Source of the DNA: Planctomycetota bacterium
GTDB taxonomy: Bacteria; Planctomycetota; UBA8742; UBA2392
DNA length: 64,000 bases
Direction of reading: 5' to 3'
NCBI GenBank assembly: GCA_020849795.1
Contig: JADZFR010000038.1
Coordinates: 1 to 64,000, forward strand
The notes beneath the pieces were generated by a model. The model had not been told where the DNA came from. It saw only the letters and a program-made list of their open reading frames with translations, and made no database searches. Positions 16,892 through 24,393 of the stretch are shown here, one piece after another; position 1 is the stretch's first letter, and each line of letters opens with the position of its first letter. The position numbers and the translations under genes are program-made.

Positions 16892-17754
16892 GCGCATACT
16901 ACACGGGAACACCCGAGACAAGGATCGGCGCAATTCGAGTGACCAGCCTGCTGGATGGGTGGCTGAGCCTGGATGGCGGGGCGATGTACGGCATTGTGCC
17001 CAAGACCCTGTGGGAAAAGGCGCTTCCCGCGGACCAGAACAATCGGGTGAAGATGGCCATGCGGCCGATGCTGGTGCGCACGCCGCAGCACGTGGTGGTC
17101 GTCGAAAGCGGTATCGGCCACGCTGTGCCGACTGACCTGCATGAGCGCTACGGCATCGAGCGCATAGGCCCCGCGCTTGACGAGCAGGTGCGCGCCCAGG
17201 GCGTAGACCCCGCCGACGTAGAATTTGTCGCGTGCACCCACTTGCATTGGGACCACAGCGGCGGCCTGTGCAAGCTCGTAGATGGCAAGTATCTGCCGAC
17301 CTTTCCGAACGCAACCTACGTGCTGCAACGCGGCGAGTGGGAGATTGCGATCAACCCCAGCAACCTGCACAAAGCCAGCTACACGCCCGAATCGCTGAAG
17401 CCGATCTCCGAACGCGGCCAATTGAAGTTGATTGAGGGCAACGCACAGGTGGTGCCAGGCATACGCTACGACTTCACAGCGGGTCACACCGAGAACCACG
17501 CGGTGATTTGGTTCGAAAGTAATGGTGAGAGCGGCGTGTTCTTCGGCGACCTGGTGCCGACCATCAGCCACGTGCCGATGGCCTGGATCAGCGCCTATGA
17601 CATCAATGCCGGCGCCAGTTACCACGCGCGGGAAGGGCTGTACCCGAACGTGATGGCTGCCAATGCCCGGTGCTTTTTCTACCACGAGCCCGGCTATCCC
17701 GTGGGTCGAATGCTTAGGGACAAAAGTAAGTACCGGGCCGAGGCCGTTGGTTAG
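16888..17754 (+). CDS. Metallo-beta-lactamase fold hydrolase
   Basis: 288 aa beginning at a GTG that overlaps the TGA of the ClC gene (GTGA). The zinc signature HxHxDH is seen as CTHLHWDHSGGL (~residues 112-123). Later ligands are likely the His of AGHTENHAVIWF and the Asp of FFGDLVPT. The N-terminus (IGAIRVTSLLDGWLSLDGGA) and MLVRTPQHVVVVESGIGH are typical of the lactonase-like branch that includes AHL lactonases and related hydrolases. Whether it opens a lactone, an ester or something else cannot be read from sequence. No signal peptide, so it is cytoplasmic. The convergent creatininase-family gene ends 5 bp away. Confidence 0.85.
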   Translation: MSAYYTGTPETRIGAIRVTSLLDGWLSLDGGAMYGIVPKTLWEKALPADQNNRVKMAMRPMLVRTPQHVVVVESGIGHAVPTDLHERYGIERIGPALDEQVRAQGVDPADVEFVACTHLHWDHSGGLCKLVDGKYLPTFPNATYVLQRGEWEIAINPSNLHKASYTPESLKPISERGQLKLIEGNAQVVPGIRYDFTAGHTENHAVIWFESNGESGVFFGDLVPTISHVPMAWISAYDINAGASYHAREGLYPNVMAANARCFFYHEPGYPVGRMLRDKSKYRAEAVG

Positions 17755-17759
17755 AGCGC

Positions 17760-18512
17760 TTAGCGAAGACTCTCTTCGATTGATTGCACCAGCGCAGCCG
17801 CCAGCTTCTCGTAGGTCTCGACACCCTCGTCGGGCGTGGCTTGGCGCGGATACCCGAAATACGCTTGCGGTCCACCTGCCTCTTCGAAGGTCTTTGCGCC
17901 AGCGGCAAATGCGTCGGTCAGACTAGCGGGGTTGTCTTCGGTGGCCTGGCGCTGCTGTTCGTCAATCAGCTCGGGCCGCGACGCCATCACCAGGCTGGTC
18001 TCAAACTGGCCGGCGTGACAGGCCCCGGACTTGAACTCGTCGGTCAGAGTTTGCGCCAGCTTTCGGCGCGTGAAGTCGGCGTAGGCAACCTTCAGGCCAA
18101 GCGCGCGCAACTCGTCGGCCGCTTCGCGCAACATCTTGACGTTGGCCGGGTCAAAATGGCTGTTAGCGATGGCCAGGCACTCAAAGCCTTGCGAATGCAG
18201 GCTGCGGCCGATGTCGAACAGCACAGCCTTGGCTGCAGCTTCGCTGATGCTGATCGTGCCTGCAAATCCGCCAGCGTACTCAGCCGGGGCATACGCCAGC
18301 GTGGGCAGAACCAGTGCGGTGATGCCGCGATCTTCGAGTGCAGGCAAAGCAAAGCTTGCCATGCCTTCGCTGATGATGTTGTCGGTGTTGAGGGGCAAAT
18401 GCTTGCCGTGGGCTTCAGTGGCGCCGCACGGCAGTATGGCGACGACGGGCTTGCCGCTGTCGAGCGCGGCCTTGATTTGTGGCCAGGTGTTGTGGGCGAA
18501 TTGCGGGTTCAT
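17760..18512 (-). CDS. Creatininase family amidohydrolase
   Basis: 250 aa, family length. Metal-binding motifs of the creatinine amidohydrolase fold: LPCGATEAHGKHLPLNTD near residues 27-44 (Glu, His and Asp ligands), the ANSHFDPANV stretch near 115, and GACHAGQFETSLVM near 160, which supplies His and Glu. The family includes creatininase, the formamide hydrolase ArfB and the mycofactocin peptidase MftE. None of the mycofactocin partners is nearby, so the substrate is open. The gene stands between an MBL-fold hydrolase (convergent) and an acyl-CoA synthetase (same strand, 44 bp upstream), with which it may be co-transcribed. Confidence 0.88.
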   Translation of the reverse strand: MNPQFAHNTWPQIKAALDSGKPVVAILPCGATEAHGKHLPLNTDNIISEGMASFALPALEDRGITALVLPTLAYAPAEYAGGFAGTISISEAAAKAVLFDIGRSLHSQGFECLAIANSHFDPANVKMLREAADELRALGLKVAYADFTRRKLAQTLTDEFKSGACHAGQFETSLVMASRPELIDEQQRQATEDNPASLTDAFAAGAKTFEEAGGPQAYFGYPRQATPDEGVETYEKLAAALVQSIEESLR

Positions 18513-18556
18513 GATGTGCCCCTGTACCCGTCGCTTGCGCGCTCTGGGCTCTATGT

Positions 18557-20242
18557 CTAGTTGCCGTACTGCTTACGCAGGAGTTTGCGGTCGATTTTGT
18601 CGCGGTCGTTTCTGGGCAACGGCTGATCGACAAACTTCACCCAGTGTGGAGCCTTGTAGCGCACCAGTTTGGCTTTGCAGTGGGCGATAAGTTCGGCGGC
18701 AAGCGAGTCGTATTCAACCGACCCAACGGCATGCTCGCTTGCGTTTCGCGCTCCCTGTGCTTGCCGAACGACTATGGCCAGGGGTTTGGTCAGGCCGGCT
18801 TCATCGTTCTTTCCGATTACGCAGCACTCCTTTACCGCAGGGTGCTGCATCAGGCAGTTTTCGACTTCCAGCGGGCTGACAAAGATGCCCCCCACCTTCA
18901 GCAGGTCGTCGCCGCGGCCTTCGTAGTACCAGTAACCCTCGGCGTCTTGGCGGAACTTGTCGCCACTGACAATCCATCCGCCGCGCAGGTGTTCGCGGCT
19001 TTTGTCGTAGGCTGCGTGGTAGTGCGTCGCCACGCTGTCGCCCCTGACCCATAGCGTGCCAACGTCGCCTCTCGCAACGGGTTGGTCGTTGTCGTCGAAC
19101 AGCCTCGCGGTGTAGCCGGGCACGAGGCGCCCAAGGCTGCCGGGCTTGATGTCGCCGGGCCGGTTGCTGATGTAGATGTGAAAGCTCTCGGCGCTGCCGA
19201 TGCCGTCGATGATCGGCACGCCATAGATTTCTTCCCAGTGCGCGTGCAGCTCGGCGGGCAGCGCCTCACCGGCGCTCCACATGAAGCGCAGGCTTGCAAG
19301 GATTTGCCGCGACAATGACGGCGACTGAATGAACTTGTTGATCAGCGTCGGCACGCTGGTAAGCACCGTGCACCTGTGCTGGTCAATCAGCCCGGCCAGC
19401 AGTTCGGGCGTTGGGTGTTCCTTGAACAGCACGGTGGTCGCGCCCACGGCAAACGGGAACATCAAGTTCGTGCCGGTCGCATAGCCGAAAAACAGCCGCG
19501 GGCCTGAAATGGTGATGTCGTCCTGCCCCATGCCGATGAAGGCTTTGGCGTACACTTCCGTGTTGAAGGCGAAGTGATGGTGCATGTGCACCGCGCCCTT
19601 GCTTTGGCCGGTACTGCCGCTGGTGAACAGCCAGACGGCGGGATCGTCTTTGCGCGTGGGCCACGGCTGGCTGGCTTTGTCGCAGGGCAAGCTCAGCCAG
19701 AAGTCGAAGCTCTGGTGGCTGTCAGGTTCGTAGCTGTCGGCGGGCGGGGCGTTGTCGTGCTCGAAGTAGACCTTGCGCGGCGATTCAAGGCGCGTGCGGC
19801 CGGCGACGATCACGTTGTCGCGGAAGTCGTTGATGTTGCAGTGGCGAGTCTTGCGCAATGCCGCGTCAAAGTTGGCGATGCTTGCTTCATCGACAAAGGC
19901 AAACTGCGGTTTTACGTAGTTAAGGTAGTACTCGTAGTCTTCGGCGGGCAGCAGCGGGTTGATCTGCGTGACGGTCGCGCCCGCCTTGATGGCGCCGAAC
20001 CACGCATAGACAAACTCGGGCCGGTCCTGCACGCACACCAGGACGCGCTGCTCGGGCAGCAGGCCTTCGTCCACCAGCCTGCGCGCGACCTTCATGACGT
20101 TGTCGGCGACTTGCCGATACGTGATGCGCTGGTCTTCAAAGATGATGGCAACTTTGTCGCCTCGCCCGGCTTCGATGTTCGAAAACACGAAGTAGTCCGC
20201 CATGTTGAAAGCGTCGGGAAAGGTTGGCGTGTCGCCGCTCAT
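18557..20242 (-). CDS. Benzoate-CoA ligase family acyl-CoA synthetase
   Basis: 561 aa adenylate-forming enzyme that activates a carboxylic acid to its CoA thioester through an acyl-AMP. I prefer the ATG at 20242: AAGG lies 6 nt upstream of it, whereas the ATG at 20248 is too close. Motifs: P-loop LFTSGSTGQSKGAVH (A3), MWSAGEALPAEL, DGIGSAESFHIYISNRPGD (A5; the stretch HIYISNRPGD is typical of benzoate-CoA ligases), GWIVSGDKFRQDAEGYWYYE (A7), GRGDDLLKVGGIFVSPLEVE (A8) and the C-terminal lysine region LPRNDRDKIDRKLL (A10). The ligand may be benzoate or another aromatic or short acid; no ring-reduction genes are in view. A hotdog thioesterase lies immediately upstream in the same operon. Confidence 0.88.
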   Translation of the reverse strand: MSGDTPTFPDAFNMADYFVFSNIEAGRGDKVAIIFEDQRITYRQVADNVMKVARRLVDEGLLPEQRVLVCVQDRPEFVYAWFGAIKAGATVTQINPLLPAEDYEYYLNYVKPQFAFVDEASIANFDAALRKTRHCNINDFRDNVIVAGRTRLESPRKVYFEHDNAPPADSYEPDSHQSFDFWLSLPCDKASQPWPTRKDDPAVWLFTSGSTGQSKGAVHMHHHFAFNTEVYAKAFIGMGQDDITISGPRLFFGYATGTNLMFPFAVGATTVLFKEHPTPELLAGLIDQHRCTVLTSVPTLINKFIQSPSLSRQILASLRFMWSAGEALPAELHAHWEEIYGVPIIDGIGSAESFHIYISNRPGDIKPGSLGRLVPGYTARLFDDNDQPVARGDVGTLWVRGDSVATHYHAAYDKSREHLRGGWIVSGDKFRQDAEGYWYYEGRGDDLLKVGGIFVSPLEVENCLMQHPAVKECCVIGKNDEAGLTKPLAIVVRQAQGARNASEHAVGSVEYDSLAAELIAHCKAKLVRYKAPHWVKFVDQPLPRNDRDKIDRKLLRKQYGN

Positions 20243-20261
20243 TCGCATGCCTTATCGACCA

Positions 20262-20288
20262 CAAGCCCCCGCTTACGCCGGGGGCTTG
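20262..20288 (-). terminator. GC-rich hairpin between thioesterase and acyl-CoA ligase genes
   Basis: CAAGCCCCCG (20262-20271) and CGGGGGCTTG (20279-20288) make a perfect 10-bp stem with a 7-nt loop that contains the stop codon of the thioesterase. No U-tract follows, so it may weaken, rather than end, transcription into the ligase gene, or protect the upstream mRNA. Confidence 0.5.
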
Positions 20289-20743
20289 ATTGCCTTGTAC
20301 AGACCGGTCCGGTGGCTGTCTGGGACAAGCCAGTGCTGGAACATCTCGTCGTACTTGTGCGGCAGGTCGATGCCCTTGAACGAATCCATATTCAGGCAGA
20401 CGGTGACGAGTTCTGCCTCGACGCATCGGACCTTCTTGTTTTCGCGACTTGTGTCGCCGGTGTAAAGCCAGGTGACGCTTTTGCGCCCAATCTTGTTGAT
20501 GCCAAGGCTGATTTCAACGTGGTCGCCGAACCGCAGGGGCTTAAGGTAGTCGACTTCCATATGCACGGTGGGAAAGCCGATGCGTTCCACATCCAGCAGG
20601 TGGTTGTAGGGCACGCCGAGGCCGCGTTCAAAAAAGTCCTCGAAGCAGCAATGGAAGTAGTGAAGGAAGCGCGGGTAGTAGAGGATCCCCGCGTGGTCCA
20701 CGTCGCTGAAACGGATTTTGTATGTTGCGCTGAACAGGGCCAT
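20273..20743 (-). CDS. Acyl-CoA thioesterase, 4HBT/YbgC hotdog family
   Basis: 156 aa hotdog-fold thioesterase. The catalytic region IRFSDVDHAGILYYPRFLHY (residues 10-29) matches the 4-hydroxybenzoyl-CoA thioesterase/YbgC signature in which the Asp before the His (Asp16 here) is catalytic. VHMEVDYLKPLRFGDHVEI is the usual second strand pair. It hydrolyses an acyl- or aroyl-CoA to the free acid. Its position directly upstream of a benzoate-CoA-ligase-type enzyme suggests that both act on the same acid, the thioesterase releasing CoA or clearing a dead-end thioester. Ribosome-binding site: AAAGGAATCGCG-like region before the ATG at 20743. Confidence 0.88.
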   Translation of the reverse strand: MALFSATYKIRFSDVDHAGILYYPRFLHYFHCCFEDFFERGLGVPYNHLLDVERIGFPTVHMEVDYLKPLRFGDHVEISLGINKIGRKSVTWLYTGDTSRENKKVRCVEAELVTVCLNMDSFKGIDLPHKYDEMFQHWLVPDSHRTGLYKAIKPPA

Positions 20744-20813
20744 CGCGATTCCTTTGTACTCAGGTTATGGCGTGAACTGCCATGTCTGCAAGGGTTGGCT
20801 ACCACGCTCTGCA

Positions 20814-21572
20814 CTACTTGCCCAGCAGCGTTGCTGTGTACTCGGTAAGGTCGGCGCGGTCCTGCACTGACAGCCGAAAGAAACTGGGCATGCCGGTACC
20901 GGGCAGACCATTGCTGAGCGTGCCAAAGACCGCATGCCGGGCATCGCCGCCGATGCGATAGGCTTCGCCCTGAGCCAACTTTGCCGGCGGCCGGGTAGTA
21001 ACAAACCAACGTGCTGCGGGGCCGTCGCCATTTCCGGCATCGCCGTGGCACCCGGCGCAATGCCGTCTGAAAAGGGTCTTGCCTTGCGTTGCGTCGCCCG
21101 GCGGCGCGGAGTATTCGCCGGTCGGCCACGGTGCGCGCAACGGCGAGGGTGCATCGAGCGTCATCAGGAACTCGATCACTTCCCGGCCGCGAGCGTTCAG
21201 TTGCTCGCCATCAAACAGTTGGCGTTGCGCGGGCATCTGGCTGCCGGCCACCACAGCCCCCGGGTCCCAGAAATGCGCAACGTGCCAGTCCGGGTGAAAC
21301 TGCAGCGCCATGCCTGACAAGTCCGGCCCCACAGGCTGATTGCCGCCGGCACCCGCACCGAACTCGGCATCAAGCTGGCCGCGCAGCGTTTCGACCGAAT
21401 GGCACTGCCAGCATCCGGCTTTAACGTAGGCTTCGGCCAGGTCGCGATCAAACGCCTGCTGGCTCGTGGCCGGTTCAACTTCGGCCGAATCGGCGGCAAA
21501 CCAGCCCACCAACAGCATGAGAGCCGCGAGGCACACTAGAACAACCGAGACAATCGCCTGCGGGTTTCGCAT
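20814..21572 (-). CDS. Membrane-anchored diheme cytochrome c
   Basis: 252 aa. Residues 8-28 form an uncleaved signal anchor, so the heme domains face the periplasm. Heme 1: GCWQCHSV (Cys54-His58), in a segment (AEAYVKAGCWQCHSVETLRG, VGPDLSGMALQFHPDW, SQMPA) that resembles the CcoO/FixO subunit of cbb3 oxidases. Heme 2: RHCAGCHGDAGNGDGPAA (Cys172-His176), of the common mono-heme cytochrome c class, with a likely axial Met in GTGMPSFF. Single proteins joining the two types are electron carriers or donors to an oxidase. No CcoN catalytic subunit is in the window. It lies 70 bp downstream of the thioesterase start, on the same strand. Confidence 0.88.
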   Translation of the reverse strand: MRNPQAIVSVVLVCLAALMLLVGWFAADSAEVEPATSQQAFDRDLAEAYVKAGCWQCHSVETLRGQLDAEFGAGAGGNQPVGPDLSGMALQFHPDWHVAHFWDPGAVVAGSQMPAQRQLFDGEQLNARGREVIEFLMTLDAPSPLRAPWPTGEYSAPPGDATQGKTLFRRHCAGCHGDAGNGDGPAARWFVTTRPPAKLAQGEAYRIGGDARHAVFGTLSNGLPGTGMPSFFRLSVQDRADLTEYTATLLGK

Positions 21573-21620
21573 ACCGCCTGTTTAACGGGCGCGCGCCGCC
21601 GTTTGAAGGGACTGTGCAGA

Positions 21621-22907
21621 TCACTTCTTCTTCATCTGCTGCATGCGACGCTTGGCTTCGGCCGCGTTGGTCCCGGTTGGCTCTAGCAAGACGATCCGGT
21701 TGTAGATCTCGTTGGCCCTGCCGACCTGTCCGGTCAACTGGTAGCAAAGACCCTGGTTCAAAAGGGTGGCGGTGTCATCCGGTTTCAAGGCCGCAAGCTT
21801 GTCCCACCAGCCGATGGCGTGTTTCTTGATGCGGTCCTCGTGGGTGCAGCCCCAGCGGTCCTCGGCCGGGAAATACTCGGGGTCGGCAGCTTTGAGCCAG
21901 GCGTTGGCTGTCTGGGTCAGCAGCAGCATGCTGGCGCTGTCAATTGCCAGAGCCTTCTCAAACAGCTCGGCCGCTTCCTTCCACTTGGGGCGGGATTGGT
22001 CTTTGCGGGCCTTGCCTTCGAACTCTTTGGCTTCGTCGCTGGCAGTCTTGGCGCTGGCCGCCAATTCGGTGGCGTCGGCGATCGCCGTTGCCAAAGCCGC
22101 TCTCAGCTTGCCCGCGTCGGTGCGGCGCTTGGTGAACTCTTCTGTGGCGGCAAAATCGCGTTCCCATGCGTCCAATGCACTCAGTAGTTGCTGAAGCGTA
22201 ACAGTGCGTGCACGTGAGAACTCATTATGGATGCGGGCGTACTCTGCTTGTGCGGCGGCGTTGCGGGCCTTGACCAGCTTTTCTTCCGCATCATCCGTGA
22301 GCAGAACCTTTCGCTCATTTCGAAACTCGTCATCCCAGATCTCGCCGACCTGGAGTGTGCCCTTGCCTTCGAAATCGTGTTGCAGCACCCACGCTTCGAT
22401 CAACGGGCGCAACTCGGTGTTGCGCTGGTGAAGTACCGTCAGCGCCCGGTTGCCGCAGAACTGGTCCTTCTTGTCCGGCGACTTGCGCTGGTAAAGCCAG
22501 ATTGCGAACGCCACAACCTGCTGGTCTGTGTGATTCTCGGGGGCAAACGTGATCAAGGCATACCGCGATGGCCACTGGCTTAGCGGCTTCGACAGATCGT
22601 CGCCGACTGCCGTGTAGCGGGTGTTGCCGGCGTCATCGACGTCGCGCTGCAGCCGGCGCAGCGTCAGCTCGGCTTTCTTGCGCTTGGGGCTGGCGTCGCG
22701 CACTTCGTAGGGCACGCCGTTTTCAAAGTGCGTGCGCGGAAACTGGTTTTTGTCCGCACAAGCCTTGAGCCATGCCAGCAGCTCTGTTTCGGCCTGGGTT
22801 GCGACGTCTTCAGCCTTCTCGGCGTCGGGCCAGAACTTCGCAATCAACGGGTCCAGGTCAGCAGCGCACAAAGACGTGCTTAGCAGCAGTGCAGCGAGAA
22901 AGCGCAT
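21621..22907 (-). CDS. Secreted protein of a local paralogous family (member 1), TPR-like C-terminus
   Basis: 428 aa with signal peptide (MRFLAALLLSTSLCAADLD). I cannot place it in a named family. It shares its layout with the next two genes upstream: an N-terminal helical part, a beta part (PYEVRDASPKRKKAELTLRR), an 'aiWLYq.K' helix (FAIWLYQRKSPDKKD), a short EIWDDEFRNERKVLLTDDAE segment and a long helical section, ending here in TPR-like pairs (KALAIDSASMLLLTQTANAW, LNQGLCYQLTGQVGRANEIY). Members 2 and 3 are closer to each other than to this one. Probably periplasmic or extracellular and a scaffold; no catalytic residues are apparent. Confidence 0.7.
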   Translation of the reverse strand: MRFLAALLLSTSLCAADLDPLIAKFWPDAEKAEDVATQAETELLAWLKACADKNQFPRTHFENGVPYEVRDASPKRKKAELTLRRLQRDVDDAGNTRYTAVGDDLSKPLSQWPSRYALITFAPENHTDQQVVAFAIWLYQRKSPDKKDQFCGNRALTVLHQRNTELRPLIEAWVLQHDFEGKGTLQVGEIWDDEFRNERKVLLTDDAEEKLVKARNAAAQAEYARIHNEFSRARTVTLQQLLSALDAWERDFAATEEFTKRRTDAGKLRAALATAIADATELAASAKTASDEAKEFEGKARKDQSRPKWKEAAELFEKALAIDSASMLLLTQTANAWLKAADPEYFPAEDRWGCTHEDRIKKHAIGWWDKLAALKPDDTATLLNQGLCYQLTGQVGRANEIYNRIVLLEPTGTNAAEAKRRMQQMKKK

Positions 22908-22948
22908 GATTGTATGTCCGGAAGGGGAGTCCCGGGGATGAGTGGCCC

Positions 22949-22970
22949 GGGGGCCCGATGGCGGGCCCCC
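22949..22970 (-). terminator. Hairpin between paralogous secreted-protein genes
   Basis: GGGGGCCCG (22949-22957) and CGGGCCCCC (22962-22970) form a perfect 9-bp stem with a 4-nt loop, 10 nt after the stop codon of the upstream gene. There is no U-tract, so it could be an attenuator or an mRNA-stabilising end. Confidence 0.5.
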
Positions 22971-22980
22971 GTCTGGTGCC

Positions 22981-24321
22981 TTACTTGCCCTTGGCGCGGT
23001 TCTGGTCCTTGATGTCCATGTTGCGAATCAGCGCTTTGGCTGTGACTGCGTTGCCCTTGGTGCCGTCGATCTCAATGACGCGGTCGTAGTACTTGCGGGC
23101 CTCTTTGCTGTTCTCCATGGCCTGGTAGCACTTGCCGAGCTGCAGCAGGAACGACGTGTTGGTCGGGTACACCGCCAGGATTGCCTGGTAGTGCGGAATG
23201 GCATTCTTGACACCATCCACGCGGTCGCACGAGTTGCCGTGCGTGGCGGGGTTGGCCCACGCAAACCAGGCTGCGGCCACGTCGGCGCGTAGAGCCAGGT
23301 CTTGCGGGTCAATCTGCAGCACGACTTCAAGGTGATCGGCCTTGGCCTTGAGGTCGTTGGGCTGTCCGGCCGCACCTTTGTCTTGCGCGACTTTCTTCTG
23401 GTCAGCAATGATCGACAGGTCGTCCTTGATGGAGTCCAGGATCACCTGGATTTCGTCGAGGCGCTTCTGGTCCTTCAGGTAGTCGGTGTTCTGGTACGCA
23501 ATCTTCAGCTGCTTGAAGTCCCACTCAAGGATCAGCAGCTGGCGGCCCGGTGACTTGCGACGAGGCGGCTTGCCCTTGAAATCGCCACGCAACGCCACCA
23601 GTTCTTTGTGCGCTTTCTCGGCTTCTTTTTCTCGATCGCCTTTGAGTTTGTCGCGCTGCTCAGGTGTCACCAGGATGAAGCGTTCCTTCTGGTACTCGAC
23701 ATCCCACTCGCCCCAATCGACCAGGCCCTCTTGCGGCAGGGTCCACTTTTCTTTCTCGCAGATGTACGCCTGGATCAATGGCGACAACTCGCTGCTCTTC
23801 TTGTGGGCCTCGTACAGTACGCGATTGGCCAGCTTGTTCTGCTTCTCGCTGTACAGCCACGCTCCCATCCCGACCAGGTCGTTGACGTCGGTGTTGCCTT
23901 CCACGGGATAGCTTTCAACGATGTATTGGCCTGGCCAACCGCTCCAGCCGACCCAGGCAAAGTCACCTGTGGCCTGATAAACGGCGCGACCGTTGCCATC
24001 GACTCCGCTGCGTACCATCAGGTAAGCGCTGAACTGCTTGTCGTTTGCGTCGCGGATCTCGAACTTGTTGACACCGGTGCGCATGGGCTTGGGTTTGCCG
24101 GCCACAAACTCAAGCGGCAGGTGTGTCTGGATAAACTGGTTCTTGCTGGTCAGCGAATGCACCCAGGTCGGCAGCTTGGCATACCAGTCGGTGGCGACCT
24201 TGGCTTCCTTGGCGCCGCGATGCGTCTTGACAAACAGCGCATCCGCAGCCGCCTGTGCCGAGGCGGATGCGGCGAATCCGGCCAGCAGTGCCGCCAAAAG
24301 CGATAGTCTCGTAAGTCTCAT
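22981..24321 (-). CDS. Secreted protein of a local paralogous family (member 2), TPR-like C-terminus
   Basis: 446 aa, signal peptide ending near ASAQA. The start ATG follows GGAGGACGC. Shared blocks with the upstream gene at 24394-25713 are plain: GAWLYSEKQNKLANRVL; IQAYICEKEKWTLPQEGLVD; LVTPEQRDKLK; ELVALRGDFKGKPPRRKS; and a helical block with DYLKDQKRLDEIQVILDSIK. The C-terminal 120 residues are TPR-like (IPHYQAILAVYPTNTSFLLQ, LGKCYQAMENSKEARKYYDR). An N-terminal beta section (NKFEIRDANDKQFSAYLMVR) may bind a ligand. No enzyme motif found. Function unknown; the gene order suggests expression with its two paralogues. Confidence 0.7.
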   Translation of the reverse strand: MRLTRLSLLAALLAGFAASASAQAAADALFVKTHRGAKEAKVATDWYAKLPTWVHSLTSKNQFIQTHLPLEFVAGKPKPMRTGVNKFEIRDANDKQFSAYLMVRSGVDGNGRAVYQATGDFAWVGWSGWPGQYIVESYPVEGNTDVNDLVGMGAWLYSEKQNKLANRVLYEAHKKSSELSPLIQAYICEKEKWTLPQEGLVDWGEWDVEYQKERFILVTPEQRDKLKGDREKEAEKAHKELVALRGDFKGKPPRRKSPGRQLLILEWDFKQLKIAYQNTDYLKDQKRLDEIQVILDSIKDDLSIIADQKKVAQDKGAAGQPNDLKAKADHLEVVLQIDPQDLALRADVAAAWFAWANPATHGNSCDRVDGVKNAIPHYQAILAVYPTNTSFLLQLGKCYQAMENSKEARKYYDRVIEIDGTKGNAVTAKALIRNMDIKDQNRAKGK

Positions 24322-24338
24322 TGCGTCCTCCTGGGCAG

Positions 24339-24371
24339 CCTCCGGGTCAAGCGTAACAACACAGCCGGAGG
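24339..24371 (-). terminator. Weak inverted repeat between paralogous genes
   Basis: CCTCCGG (24339-24345) and CCGGAGG (24365-24371) with a 19-nt loop, 22 nt past the stop of the upstream gene. No U-tract; one arm borders the next ribosome-binding site, so it might instead affect translation of member 2. Confidence 0.3.
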
Positions 24372-24393
24372 TGGCAAAACAATTGGGTGCCGG

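Noticed and set aside
19574-20848. 424-codon open frame on the plus strand
   Set aside because: Runs across two real minus-strand genes (ligase and thioesterase) with strong motifs.
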